In this document: piece by piece, positions 51,924 to 59,355 of the stretch
How positions within the stretch are numbered: position 1 is the first letter of the stretch
Layout: the number at the start of each line of letters is the position of its first letter
Origin: Gordonia hankookensis
Lineage (GTDB): Bacteria > Actinomycetota > Actinomycetes > Mycobacteriales > Mycobacteriaceae
Assembly (NCBI RefSeq): GCF_014673215.1
Contig: NZ_JACWMS010000001.1
Span: forward strand, 1-64,000
Length of the DNA: 64,000 nucleotides
Direction of reading: 5' to 3'
Translations under genes and position numbers: made by a program
The notes under the pieces: model-generated
Told to the model about the DNA's origin: nothing
Seen by the model: only the letters and a program-made list of their open reading frames with translations
Databases searched by the model: none

Positions 51924-52960
51924 ACCCGTGCCTTCCCGAGCTTCTCACCGAGGATGCCCGTCGGGCGGAACATCAGCACCAGGATGAGCAGGACGAAGGC
52001 GACGACGTCCCGCCACTGGTTGCCGAGCACCACCGATCCATAGTTTTCCATGACACCGAGCAGAAGTCCGCCGAGCAGCGCACCCCGAACGTTGCCGATG
52101 CCGCCGAGGACGGCGGCGCAGAACGCTTTGATACCGAGGATGAAACCGCCGTAGTAGACGATGTTCGTCGGGACGCGCAGCGTGTAGAGCAACGCGGCCG
52201 CACCCGCGAGCAGACCACCGATCAGGAAGGTCACCGTGATGATTCGTTCCCGCGACACACCCATCAGCAATGCGGCGTCCGGGTCTTGCGCAACCGACTG
52301 GATGCCGCGGCCCAGTCGCGTGCGGTTGATCATGTAGTCGGTCCCGAGTGCCAGCACCAACGCCGAGATGATGATGATGAGCGTCAGGTTGTAGACGGGC
52401 GCCCCGAAGAGGCTGAACTCTTTGACCGGCTGTACCAGCCGGATCGTCGGTTGCGCACTGGATCCGCCCAGCGGCGGATCGATGGGCAGCTTCGGCAGGA
52501 CGTAGTGCACGAACTCCTGCAGCACGAACGACATACCGATCGCCGTGATCAGAAAGGCGAGCGGTTTGGCTTTCCGCTTACGCAGCGGACGGTAGGCAAC
52601 GAACTCCAAACCGACTGCGGCACCACCTGATACGGCCATCCCGCACAGCCCTGCCAAAAGCAGATAGAGGACGGTCATCACAGTGCCCTCGGAGTAGGTG
52701 TTTCCCGACGGGGTGAAGCCGAGCAGCAGCAGGCCGATGTACTGGCCGAACATGCCGAGCATGAAGACCTCGGAATGTGCGAAGTTGATCAGCCGCAGCA
52801 CGCCGTAGACGAGGGTGTAACCCACCGCGACCAGTGCGTAGATCGCACCGTAGGTGAGCCCCTCGATGGTCAGGCCCCAGAAGCCGTCCTTGAGCGCGCC
52901 GAGATCGAAGGTGATGGTCGATGCCACCGATGTCGTCTCGGCCAACGAGTACACGATCAT
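51920..52960 (-). CDS. livH: Branched-chain amino-acid ABC transporter permease LivH
   Basis: 346 residues. LivH motifs: GLTYGAIYALVAVGYTLVYGVLRLINFAHSEVFMLG near 30-65, then LGRGIQSVAQDPDAALLMGVS as the ATPase-contact loop and GIKAFCAAVLGGIGNVRGALLGG. It starts 83 bp downstream of livJ, with a strong hairpin in that space. Confidence 0.95.
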   Translation of the reverse strand: MIVYSLAETTSVASTITFDLGALKDGFWGLTIEGLTYGAIYALVAVGYTLVYGVLRLINFAHSEVFMLGMFGQYIGLLLLGFTPSGNTYSEGTVMTVLYLLLAGLCGMAVSGGAAVGLEFVAYRPLRKRKAKPLAFLITAIGMSFVLQEFVHYVLPKLPIDPPLGGSSAQPTIRLVQPVKEFSLFGAPVYNLTLIIIISALVLALGTDYMINRTRLGRGIQSVAQDPDAALLMGVSRERIITVTFLIGGLLAGAAALLYTLRVPTNIVYYGGFILGIKAFCAAVLGGIGNVRGALLGGLLLGVMENYGSVVLGNQWRDVVAFVLLILVLMFRPTGILGEKLGKARV

Positions 52961-52994
52961 GCGTGCCTTTCAGCCACGAGAATCCCCCACAGAC

Positions 52995-53032
52995 CACGGT
53001 GCGTCCGGGCTGGTGTGCCCGGACGCACCGTG
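52995..53032 (-). terminator. Strong hairpin between livJ and livH
   Basis: Perfect 16-bp stem (52995-53010 with 53017-53032) with a 6-base loop, starting 11 bp after the livJ stop on the minus strand. It is likely a partial terminator or mRNA 3'-end stabiliser, giving more binding protein than permease, the usual stoichiometric need of such transporters. Confidence 0.8.
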
Positions 53033-53043
53033 ATGGTTGTGCC

Positions 53044-54276
53044 TTATTTGACGTCGTATACCCAGATCAGCGAGGACGTCAGCTCGCCGGTGGGGCTCCA
53101 CTGATACTCGCGCGCCAGGCCCGGGCCCTTGTAGCTGCGAACGAACGACAGCAACTCGGGGCGGGTGCGCTTGCCCTCGTTGATTCCCTTCATCAGGATC
53201 GAGGCGAGGTCGTAGGCCTCCACCGAGTAGACGCCGGGCGGCTGGTTGAAGGCGGCCTGGTAGTCCTTCTTGAACTGCGACGGTGCAGGACCGCACGGGC
53301 ACGAGAGGATCGCACCCTTGGCACTGTCACCGGCCTGCGCGGTGAACTGCGGATCATTGGCGCCGTCACCCGAGACAAAGGTGGCCTGTGAGCCTGCGGT
53401 CTTCAGCTGCTGGGCCAGCGGAGCTGCCTCGGCGTAATAGCCCGAGTAGAAGATCGCGTCCGGGTTGGCGGCCGTGACCTTCGAGATGATCGCCGAGAAC
53501 TCACGATCGCCCTTCTTGACGTCGCCGGAGCAGGAGGCATCGGCGGCCGAGCCGAGCGATTGGGTCATCGCCTTCGCCAGTCCGACACCGTAGTCGGTGT
53601 CGTCCTTGATGACACAGACCTTCTTCTTGCCCATCGTGCCGGTCAGGTACTTCGCGACCGCCGGGCCTTGCACATCGTCGTTGGCAAGACCGCGGAAGAA
53701 GGTCTTCCAGCCGTTGTCGGTCAGGGTCGGGTTGGTGGCCGAAGCGGTCACCGAGACCAGGCCTGCCTGGTTGAAGATGCCGCCGGTCGCCTTGGTCTCA
53801 CCGGAGAAGGCGGGACCGATCAGGCCCACGATGGCGTCGTCGTTGGCGATCTGGGGTGCGACCTGGGTGGCCTTCTGGGGGTCACCCTCGGTGTCGAAGG
53901 GTTTGAGGGTGATCTGGCAGTTCGGGTTCGCCTTGTTGTGCTCGTCGACCGCGAGCTGCGCACCGTTCTTGATGTTGATGCCCAGTGCGGCATCCGCGCC
54001 GGTCAGAGCACCCGCCATCGCGATCGTCGTCTTGGGGCATTGGGCCTGGCCGTCGCCGGCCGGATTGAGGGCTGCCGACTCCGCGGCGCCCTGGACCTCA
54101 TTGCCCTGGGTGTCGATCTGAGCCAGGGGCGCGATCTCGAGACCCGAACTCGCGGCAGCCGAACCGCTGGAACCGGATTCGGTCCCGGAGTCACTGGATT
54201 TGCTGCTACACGCTGATACGGCGAGCACGCTCGCCATCGCCAGCGCGAGAGCACCTGTCGCCACACGACGATGCAT
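53044..54276 (-). CDS. Branched-chain amino-acid ABC transporter substrate-binding lipoprotein
   Basis: 410 residues, type I periplasmic-binding fold of the Leu/Ile/Val class. The lipobox VSAC is at about residues 20-23 after a short signal (ALAMASVLAVSACS). Ligand-domain blocks include ALTGADAALGINIKNGAQLAVDEHNK and VGLIGPAFSGETKATGGIFNQAGLVSVTASATNPTLTD, close to LivJ. It is the first gene of the liv operon. The ligand range (branched-chain amino acids versus amides or other compounds) is inferred from the operon. Confidence 0.93.
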   Translation of the reverse strand: MHRRVATGALALAMASVLAVSACSSKSSDSGTESGSSGSAAASSGLEIAPLAQIDTQGNEVQGAAESAALNPAGDGQAQCPKTTIAMAGALTGADAALGINIKNGAQLAVDEHNKANPNCQITLKPFDTEGDPQKATQVAPQIANDDAIVGLIGPAFSGETKATGGIFNQAGLVSVTASATNPTLTDNGWKTFFRGLANDDVQGPAVAKYLTGTMGKKKVCVIKDDTDYGVGLAKAMTQSLGSAADASCSGDVKKGDREFSAIISKVTAANPDAIFYSGYYAEAAPLAQQLKTAGSQATFVSGDGANDPQFTAQAGDSAKGAILSCPCGPAPSQFKKDYQAAFNQPPGVYSVEAYDLASILMKGINEGKRTRPELLSFVRSYKGPGLAREYQWSPTGELTSSLIWVYDVK

Positions 54277-54474
54277 TCTCTTACCTCTTCACTTCCCACC
54301 CACCCGGCGGAACGTCGACCCGTTCTGGACCGATCGTCTGCGCCAAGAGATCTGCTGAGGAGACCTTGAGAAAACATAGTCCGAAACACCGGCGCCCGCG
54401 ATGGATTGGAACCAAACGTCCATGTTGGGCGGAAGCGTGTTTTCACAGATTTAACGGCGCGGGCGCCGCGACGG

Positions 54475-55101
54475 TCAGCTGTCGGGGCCCAGAGTCTCGA
54501 CGACCACCTGCGCGACAGCCTTCATCGTCGTGCGACGGTCCATTGCGGCGCGCTGAATCCACTTGAACGCCTCGGGCTCTGAGAGTGACTGCTTTTCCAT
54601 CAGGAGTCCCTTGGCGCGTTCGACCAGTTTCCGGGTCTCGAGACGGTCGGAGATCGTGGCGACCTCTTTCTCGAGCGCGGCCACCTCGTTGTAGCGGCTC
54701 ACCGCCACCTCGATCGCCGGGACCAGATCGGCCTTGGTGAACGGTTTGACCAGATAGGCCATCGCACCGGCGTCACGCGCCTTCTCGATGAACTCGCGCT
54801 GGCTGAACGCGGTCAGCATCACCACGGCAGCCAACTTCTTCTGCGCGATCTCAGACGCCGCATCGATGCCGTCGCGAACCGGCATCTTCACGTCCATGAT
54901 CACCAGGTCCGGTGTCAGGCTCTCGGTCAGCTCGACCGCGACCTGTCCGTTGGGGGCCTCTCCGACGACCTCGTAGCCCTCTTCGCGGAGCATCTCGATG
55001 AGATCCATCCGGATCAGCGAGTCGTCCTCGGCAACGAGCACCCGATGGGTTGTCGTCTGTTCGCCGGTCCGATCCGCAGCCCTGTCTGCCACCGTCACCA
55101 T
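54475..55101 (-). CDS. pdtaR: Response regulator with ANTAR RNA-binding domain (PdtaR-type)
   Basis: 208 residues. The receiver domain (19-140) has the acidic pocket EDD at 25-27, the phospho-acceptor Asp70 in VIMDVKMP and Lys near 120 in YLVKPF. An alpha-helical ANTAR domain (about 145-200: RKLVERAKGLLMEKQSLSEPEAFKWIQRAAMDRR) binds paired RNA hairpins to prevent termination. In M. tuberculosis the relative is Rv1626 (PdtaR), activated by the histidine kinase PdtaS. No kinase lies nearby. The start at 55101 has GAGGAGGGG upstream; a GTG four codons earlier is less likely. Confidence 0.93.
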   Translation of the reverse strand: MVTVADRAADRTGEQTTTHRVLVAEDDSLIRMDLIEMLREEGYEVVGEAPNGQVAVELTESLTPDLVIMDVKMPVRDGIDAASEIAQKKLAAVVMLTAFSQREFIEKARDAGAMAYLVKPFTKADLVPAIEVAVSRYNEVAALEKEVATISDRLETRKLVERAKGLLMEKQSLSEPEAFKWIQRAAMDRRTTMKAVAQVVVETLGPDS

Positions 55102-55241
55102 CCCCTCCTCCACTTCGAACTGGCCACGACCAGCGCGAACCTACAAGCACCGATGCGAGCAGCGTACCGGTTGACCGGCCCCTCGGCCGATCATCTAAAG
55201 TGGACTCTCGCGGCAGCCGCGCCACGCGGCCGACCGCAGAT

Positions 55242-55318
55242 GCCCTCGTAGCCCAATTGGCAGAGGCAACGGATTCAAAACCCGTCCAGTGTGAGTTCGA
55301 GTCTCACCGAGGGCACCA
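55242..55318 (+). tRNA. tRNA-Leu (anticodon CAA)
   Basis: A 77-base cloverleaf with encoded CCA. Acceptor GCCCTCG/CGAGGGC with A73, D arm GCC/GGC, anticodon loop TTCAAAA (anticodon CAA), T arm GTGAG-TTCGAGT-CTCAC. The CAA anticodon reads UUG, so leucine. The variable loop is only about five bases, not the long arm of a normal class II leucine tRNA, and the last anticodon-stem pair is A-C. A terminator follows directly. The 3' end recurs at 58526, marking it as the attachment site of an old element. Confidence 0.9.
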
Positions 55319-55325
55319 CGAAACC
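55293..55325 (+). repeat. attL-like copy: 3' end of tRNA-Leu
   Basis: Left member of an imperfect direct repeat with 58526-58556. It covers the T arm, acceptor 3' strand and CCA of the tRNA plus the first terminator bases. Integrases of actinobacterial elements commonly use tRNA 3' ends as attB. Confidence 0.75.
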
Positions 55326-55343
55326 CCTGTTCAGCAGGGGTTT
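55321..55343 (+). terminator. Intrinsic terminator of the tRNA gene
   Basis: AAACCCCTG (55321-55329) pairs with CAGGGGTTT (55335-55343), loop of 5, followed by TGTTCTTTC. Directly behind the CCA end. Confidence 0.9.
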
Positions 55344-55462
55344 TGTTCTTTCTGGACTTGCCATGCGGGATCGTCTGCATGGCATGTGCATGAAATGAAG
55401 GTGTCCCCAACAGGGCTTTTGTAACCCCTTCGGCAAGTAGTCAAGCCGGAAGGACAAGCCTC

Positions 55463-55624
55463 ATGTCTAGCCCTTCACGGGTGCCAGATCGCACCTACAT
55501 TCGTCGTCGCGCGGTAGCCGGCGGTGCCCTGACCGTCCTCACGGTCATCAGCTTCTACGCCCTGCCAATCCTGGCGCGGACCGTCTGTATCCACTTCGGC
55601 CTCTGCTCCGGGGGTGCCGCGTGA
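55463..55624 (+). CDS. Small single-span membrane protein (element cargo)
   Basis: 53 residues. A basic start (VPDRTYIRRRAVAG) precedes one hydrophobic helix of about 20 residues (GALTVLTVISFYALPILA), then a short tail with two cysteines. AAGGA lies 9 bases upstream of the ATG. Its TGA overlaps the next GTG. Small proteins of this kind are common in actinobacterial integrative elements and phages. No homologue is recognised. Confidence 0.55.
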   Translation: MSSPSRVPDRTYIRRRAVAGGALTVLTVISFYALPILARTVCIHFGLCSGGAA

Positions 55625-55836
55625 ACGTTCTACAGCATGTCGGGTACCGGGCCGCGACCAAACAGATCAACCGCTTGGCCTCCACCACCGAGGGCTGCGC
55701 AATGACCGCTACAGCCATCCTGGACCGCCTCATCTTCCGTGACACCGACTACGCCCACGGTTACCACCCGCGCATTTGTCGAGATCACCAGCGGCCAAGA
55801 ACTCAGCGAGCTAATCGACGCCCTGACAGCCGCTAG
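55621..55836 (+). CDS. Small hypothetical protein (element cargo), possibly frameshifted
   Basis: 71-residue reading frame, MNVLQHVGYRAATKQINRLASTTEGC onward, starting with a GTG overlapping the previous stop (GTGA). Its C-terminal part (HPRICRDHQRPRTQR) is arginine-rich out-of-frame-looking sequence. From 55739 a second frame encodes a better-looking product, so a frameshift near 55740-55780 may have broken one longer gene. Confidence 0.4.
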   Translation: MNVLQHVGYRAATKQINRLASTTEGCAMTATAILDRLIFRDTDYAHGYHPRICRDHQRPRTQRANRRPDSR

Positions 55837-55879
55837 AAACGTCATAGACGGGCTTGACCCGCAAAGTCCCACCCGTTAA
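55739..55879 (+). CDS. Small hypothetical protein (element cargo)
   Basis: 46-residue frame starting with GTG at 55739: a Thr/Pro-rich lead, then RAFVEITSGQELSELIDALTAARNVIDG. The second half looks like a genuine helical protein segment. It overlaps the preceding frame by about 100 bp and may be its true downstream half or a separate short gene. No ribosome site stands out. Confidence 0.4.
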   Translation: MTPTTPTVTTRAFVEITSGQELSELIDALTAARNVIDGLDPQSPTR

Positions 55880-55925
55880 CCCGATTTCGTTGCAACTACG
55901 GCCATCTCAGCCCCGATAAGGGCGT

Positions 55926-55971
55926 GCCCTGACCGTCCATCGGTTCGGGTTCGATTCCCGACAGGGCACCA
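55926..55971 (+). pseudogene. tRNA-like remnant lacking D and normal anticodon arms
   Basis: GCCCTG (55926-55931) pairs with CAGGGC (55962-55967). A perfect T arm TCGGG-TTCGATT-CCCGA lies before it, and the 3' end is ACCA. Between the acceptor 5' strand and the T arm only 13 bases remain, which can fold as ACCG-TCCAT-CGGT. A D arm and a normal 17-base anticodon arm are missing. It may be the truncated 3' end of another tRNA left by integration or deletion. A 15-bp piece, GTGCCCTGACCGTCC, also occurs 400 bp upstream (55524-55538). The rest of 55880-56223 shows no gene. Confidence 0.65.
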
Positions 55972-56223
55972 CGGCGTCATCGCAGAGCGAGCCGTAACTC
56001 AGCCCGCTCCGAGTAGCACAGTCCATCATCTCGGACGATGGCCACCAGGGCATCGCGACCAACGGTGCCATGACTTCGCTCGCCGGCAAACCCCGATGGG
56101 CTACCTGCCGTGGCCGAGGGTCTATCGGGCAATGGTCATCGGGCAACCAAGGGGAAGCGGGACACGCGCACAGCACTCGCCAGGGTTCCGTCGGCTCTGC
56201 ACCTACCGGCATACCCTCGAACC

Positions 56224-56829
56224 GTGACCGAGAGCTACCGCGACCAAGTCGTCATTGAGATGCGCGAGAACCCCGACCACACCAAAGTGCTCGACGGCTA
56301 TCGCATCGTCATCCAGCCGAACGGAACCATTGACCTCGACTGGTTGAACGACACCCTCGAAGCGATGTTCCACAGCGTCGATGAGAACGGTGCAGTCGTC
56401 CAAACCCCTGACGTGCAATCGCCTTACATGCTCGTCCAGCGCCGATCCGAGACGCACTGGGGAGCGGCAGGAGCGCAAGCACAGTTCCTCATCGAGACCG
56501 CTGCACATATCAGTTCAACCGGTCTGGACACGATCATAGGTATAGCCATCGGAAGCCTCATCAGCGAGCTACGGCAGCGCGGCCACACAGTGAGACACGG
56601 CAAGCTCGAAGAACTCGACCAGGACGACATCGTCGCCCACGGCCTACGCGCCATCGAGACCAGGTTCGGCATCCCACAATCGAATCTGCGACACAGGTCA
56701 GACGGCACCGACCAGACCGGCCAATACATCGTGACCGCAGTCGACAATGATGGCGTCACTTACGAGGTCACGTTCATCGTGCGGGGCGGACGAACGGAGG
56801 TCGGAAAATCGTTGCGGACAATGCCATAA
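56224..56829 (+). CDS. Hypothetical protein in the remnant element
   Basis: 201 residues starting with GTG at 56224 (MTESYRDQVVIEMREN). Two alpha/beta parts are visible: GYRIVIQPNGTIDLDWLNDTLEAMF near 25-50 and a C-terminal GQYIVTAVDNDGVTYEVTFIVRGGRTEVG. Residues 100-120 (GLDTIIGIAIGSLISEL) are hydrophobic but flanked by charges, perhaps one membrane segment. No signal peptide. The codon use includes ATA and other rare A/T-ending codons. It converges with the DUF4236 gene (10 bp between stops). I do not recognise the family. Confidence 0.65.
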   Translation: MTESYRDQVVIEMRENPDHTKVLDGYRIVIQPNGTIDLDWLNDTLEAMFHSVDENGAVVQTPDVQSPYMLVQRRSETHWGAAGAQAQFLIETAAHISSTGLDTIIGIAIGSLISELRQRGHTVRHGKLEELDQDDIVAHGLRAIETRFGIPQSNLRHRSDGTDQTGQYIVTAVDNDGVTYEVTFIVRGGRTEVGKSLRTMP

Positions 56830-56839
56830 CCCGAGCTTT

Positions 56840-57844
56840 TTAGTCTCCAGCCGGCAACTCGGCTAACGCCTCCTCCAAGCCCGGATAGTTTGGGTTCCGC
56901 GCGTACAACGCCTGCAACTGCATCCGCGCGACGGACCCACCATGGCGATCAGCGGCATACGTCTTGGCCCGCTCGAAGTCGTACAAGTCCATCATCGGCA
57001 AGCAGCGAGACACCCCACCAATCGCGCCATCAAGGGCCATCCGAGCATCGTGTAGCTTGCCCAGCCCACGCAATGCACACCCCCGCAGAATCAGACCAAG
57101 CGCCACCAACGGATCAGTCGACGCACCCGATAACCATCGAGTCGCGAACACAACATCGTCGTAGCGACCAAGGTTGTACAGAAACGCGGCTTCCAAAGCA
57201 GTGCGGAACTCACTTGGCTCCGCTGCCCCTAGTGCGGCTAGCCCTGCTTCAAGATCACCGCCTTGGTTGTAAATGCTCGCAAGCATGAGCGCTGCCCCCG
57301 ACCTACTCACCGGAACGAGCGCCGTAGCGCCCAAGACTTCCAACGGAATGCCCGCAGGATGACGCGCGTAGAACCCTGCGGACATCGTCGACGCCGACCC
57401 GGCCAGAGCGGCAGCGAAGCGAGTCTTCGCTTCCGACAGATGACCACCAGCCCAAAACGCGACACCCATAACGACGTTAGCGGCCTCACCCAAGTCAGGA
57501 TGAGCTAACCACTCCCCCAAAACTTCCGGCTTCTTAGCAGACTTGCCGACAGCCTTCGTGAACTTCTTTTCGTCCCTGGATTGCGGCATGGCCGCACTCG
57601 CGGGGTGACGCTGACCATCACCGGGCAGAGCATTTCCCGGCTGCGAACTACCGCCGGTCACCTTCTTTGTCGTCCGGTACGAAACGCCAGTGCCGGGAAC
57701 ACCCACCGATGTGGTGCGCTGGCCCCTCGTGTTGTACGTGACCCGAGCGCCGGGAGCACCCGCAGATATGCTCGCCGACTTGGCGTTCAGGTTGATCTTG
57801 ACACCGCCGCCAAGGTTGATTGTCTTACGAAATCTTGCGCCCAT
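56840..57844 (-). CDS. DUF4236 domain protein with TPR-like helical repeats
   Basis: 334 residues. The N-terminal 55 residues match the DUF4236 pattern: GARFRKTINLGGGVKINLNAKSASISAG, then GARVTYNTRGQRTTSVGVPGTGVSYRT, a small glycine-rich beta domain of unknown function. After a linker, residues about 110-330 form helical pairs like TPRs (GAALMLASIYNQGGDLEAGLAALGAAEPSEFRTALEAAFLYNLGRYDDVVFATRWL). DUF4236 proteins are often found on mobile elements and in defence-rich regions. The start at 57844 is used since the DUF begins immediately. No clear ribosome site. Confidence 0.7.
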   Translation of the reverse strand: MGARFRKTINLGGGVKINLNAKSASISAGAPGARVTYNTRGQRTTSVGVPGTGVSYRTTKKVTGGSSQPGNALPGDGQRHPASAAMPQSRDEKKFTKAVGKSAKKPEVLGEWLAHPDLGEAANVVMGVAFWAGGHLSEAKTRFAAALAGSASTMSAGFYARHPAGIPLEVLGATALVPVSRSGAALMLASIYNQGGDLEAGLAALGAAEPSEFRTALEAAFLYNLGRYDDVVFATRWLSGASTDPLVALGLILRGCALRGLGKLHDARMALDGAIGGVSRCLPMMDLYDFERAKTYAADRHGGSVARMQLQALYARNPNYPGLEEALAELPAGD

Positions 57845-57896
57845 ACACAGAGCGTAAAGCCCATGTGTGTGAACCGACCCGGGTTTCGTGCCGCTC

Positions 57897-58307
57897 CTAT
57901 GCTTGCGACATTTCCGGTCGGGAAGTCGATTGTTGAGCGTAGCGGGCTGCCTCGAAGGCATCGGGGCTGAGGTATCCGAAACGACTGCGGAGACGGCTGG
58001 CGTTCAAGCAGTCGACCCACTCCGTGGCGACGGACTCGACCTCCTCGACGGTCTTGAAAGGGTCCGACGTGGAAACGGGTTACTCTTCGCGATTTGCCTC
58101 GGTCTTGAACAACCCGATGGTCTCGCCGCGATGGGACTTGGCTTTGATGTCGGTGCAGGTGTAGCACTCCGGAAACACCGCGACGTGGACATTACGAATC
58201 ATCCTGAACTCGGCACGTTGATCGGCTGGACCGTTGTCGCCGACCGCCGTACTCATCACAGCGGTGGTGACATTGGCTCCCGCAGCGCGCGACCATGTGC
58301 TCGACAC
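57897..58307 (-). pseudogene. Broken IS3-family transposase (OrfB, C-terminal part)
   Basis: On the minus strand, in one frame, the last 60 codons read FKTVEEVESVATEWVDCLN, then SRLRSRFGYLSPDAFEAARYAQQS, ending at a TAG (57899-57897). This is the conserved C-terminus of the IS3 integrase core. Upstream, in another frame, lies ETIGLFKTEANREE followed by a stop, the preceding IS3 motif (xxIGLxKTE). A stop and a frameshift separate them, and no DDE residues can be assembled. The 58308-58525 interval holds further decayed sequence, no clean gene. No inverted ends were located. Confidence 0.8.
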
Positions 58308-58525
58308 TTACGGACGAGCCGCGTCCCACCCACCACGACCCGCACTCGCTCCCGGTCAGATCGAGCGCGCGCAACAACCACCAAAAGCGCCGCCGACGTC
58401 GTGACAACAGATCAACAACAAACGACCGGGAATCGGATTGAGCACGAATCACACGGACAGATGAGTCACTGCAGGTCACGCCGCTTGGAAGCAACATCGT
58501 CGCAGCAGTCCGAAACACGTTCTTA

Positions 58526-58556
58526 GAGTTTGAGTCTCACGAGGGAACCACAAACC
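58526..58556 (+). repeat. attR-like degenerate copy of the tRNA-Leu 3' end
   Basis: Aligns with 55293-55325: GAGTT, C or T, GAGTCTCAC, an optional C, GAGGG, C or A, ACCAC, an optional G, AAACC. That is two substitutions and two single-base gaps over about 31 positions, including the CCA and the start of the terminator. There is no tRNA upstream of it. The following 150 bp to 58706 hold nothing recognisable. Confidence 0.75.
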
Positions 58557-58706
58557 TTGTCTGATCGGTACCTGGGTCGGAGAGTGTCTCTCACTGGGGC
58601 GCTTGCAAGGTCGTGAACACCACCGGCGGCAGCCGCAGCGACGTCATCGAGGTGGGCGGCCAACAGCTGCAGGAGCGCAAGAATCGAACGTCGACTCCGA
58701 CGCGAC

Positions 58707-59210
58707 TCAGGGCATCTCCACCGCCTGCGCGCGGCGGATCTCGTCGACGGCGCGTCCGAGATACGGCTCGGGATCGAGGTCCATATGTGCCGCGAGGTCG
58801 GCAGCCACCAGGATGGCAGCAGCAATGATCGCTGTCGGCGGGATGACCGGCGCCGGGGCGTCACGACCCTCGGGTGGCTCGACCACGCCCAACGCACCGG
58901 TCAGCACCGTCACGACTGCTTCGGGATCGATTGCCACGTTCCAGCCGCCGGCGCCGGTGACCGTCCGACGGAGTACTTCGGAGACATCCTCGCCGCTCAG
59001 GCCGTCCTGGTATGACGTTTCCAGGAGCTCACGCACCAGGTGACTGTGCACGATGCGTGCAGCATCGGCATGGGGCTCCAACTCCTCGACGCATTCGGTG
59101 AAACCCTCGAGATCGTGCGCACGTGCCGCTCGGATGCCGCGGCTGGAGGCCTCCGTGACCGTGCGAGCCGCCGACTGCCGTGTCGCCGATGATCCGAACT
59201 CGTTGCCCAC
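58707..59210 (-). CDS. Hypothetical protein
   Basis: 167 residues from a GTG at 59210, selected because GAGGGGAG lies six bases upstream (a longer frame begins at 59246). The N-terminal half is helical and charged, EGFTECVEELEPHADAARIVHSHLVRELLET. The C-terminal half has AVVTVLTGALGVVEPP and PPTAIIAAAILVAADLAAHMDLDPEPYLGRAVDEI; the latter is hydrophobic enough to be a buried helix or a single membrane span. No known domain is recognised. It lies upstream of nothing on its strand except the element boundary. Confidence 0.65.
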   Translation of the reverse strand: MGNEFGSSATRQSAARTVTEASSRGIRAARAHDLEGFTECVEELEPHADAARIVHSHLVRELLETSYQDGLSGEDVSEVLRRTVTGAGGWNVAIDPEAVVTVLTGALGVVEPPEGRDAPAPVIPPTAIIAAAILVAADLAAHMDLDPEPYLGRAVDEIRRAQAVEMP

Positions 59211-59355
59211 TGCGCGCTCCCCTCCCGATGTCCGATGGTCAGACACACAGTGCCATGGCGTGCCGACACCCCGCCGGGCCGCCCGCAGAGGACAGCTCCT
59301 CCGGCGGCGTGACGACCGGCGGAGAGCGGCAACCCCGGCGTCCGACGGTCGTCTC

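Larger units (their letters stand above)
55293..58556. mobile_element. Decayed integrated element at tRNA-Leu
   Basis: Bounded by the tRNA-Leu 3' end and its degenerate copy 3.2 kb away. The content differs from the flanks: lower GC with more A/T-ending codons, tiny ORFs of mobile-element type, a tRNA-like remnant, two genes with no housekeeping look, and a frameshifted IS3 transposase. No integrase, excisionase or replication gene can be recognised, so it is a remnant that cannot move by itself. The boundaries depend on the repeat alignment. Confidence 0.65.

Noticed and set aside
55242..55971. tRNA-Leu 3' end and the 55.97-kb remnant as a matching att pair
   Set aside because: They share only AGGGCACCACG; the T arms differ, so the remnant comes from another tRNA. 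The copy at 58526 aligns much better.
57787..58167. 126-residue minus-strand ORF as a real gene
   Set aside because: It is the wrong frame across the IS3 transposase remnant; the transposase motifs lie in two other frames.
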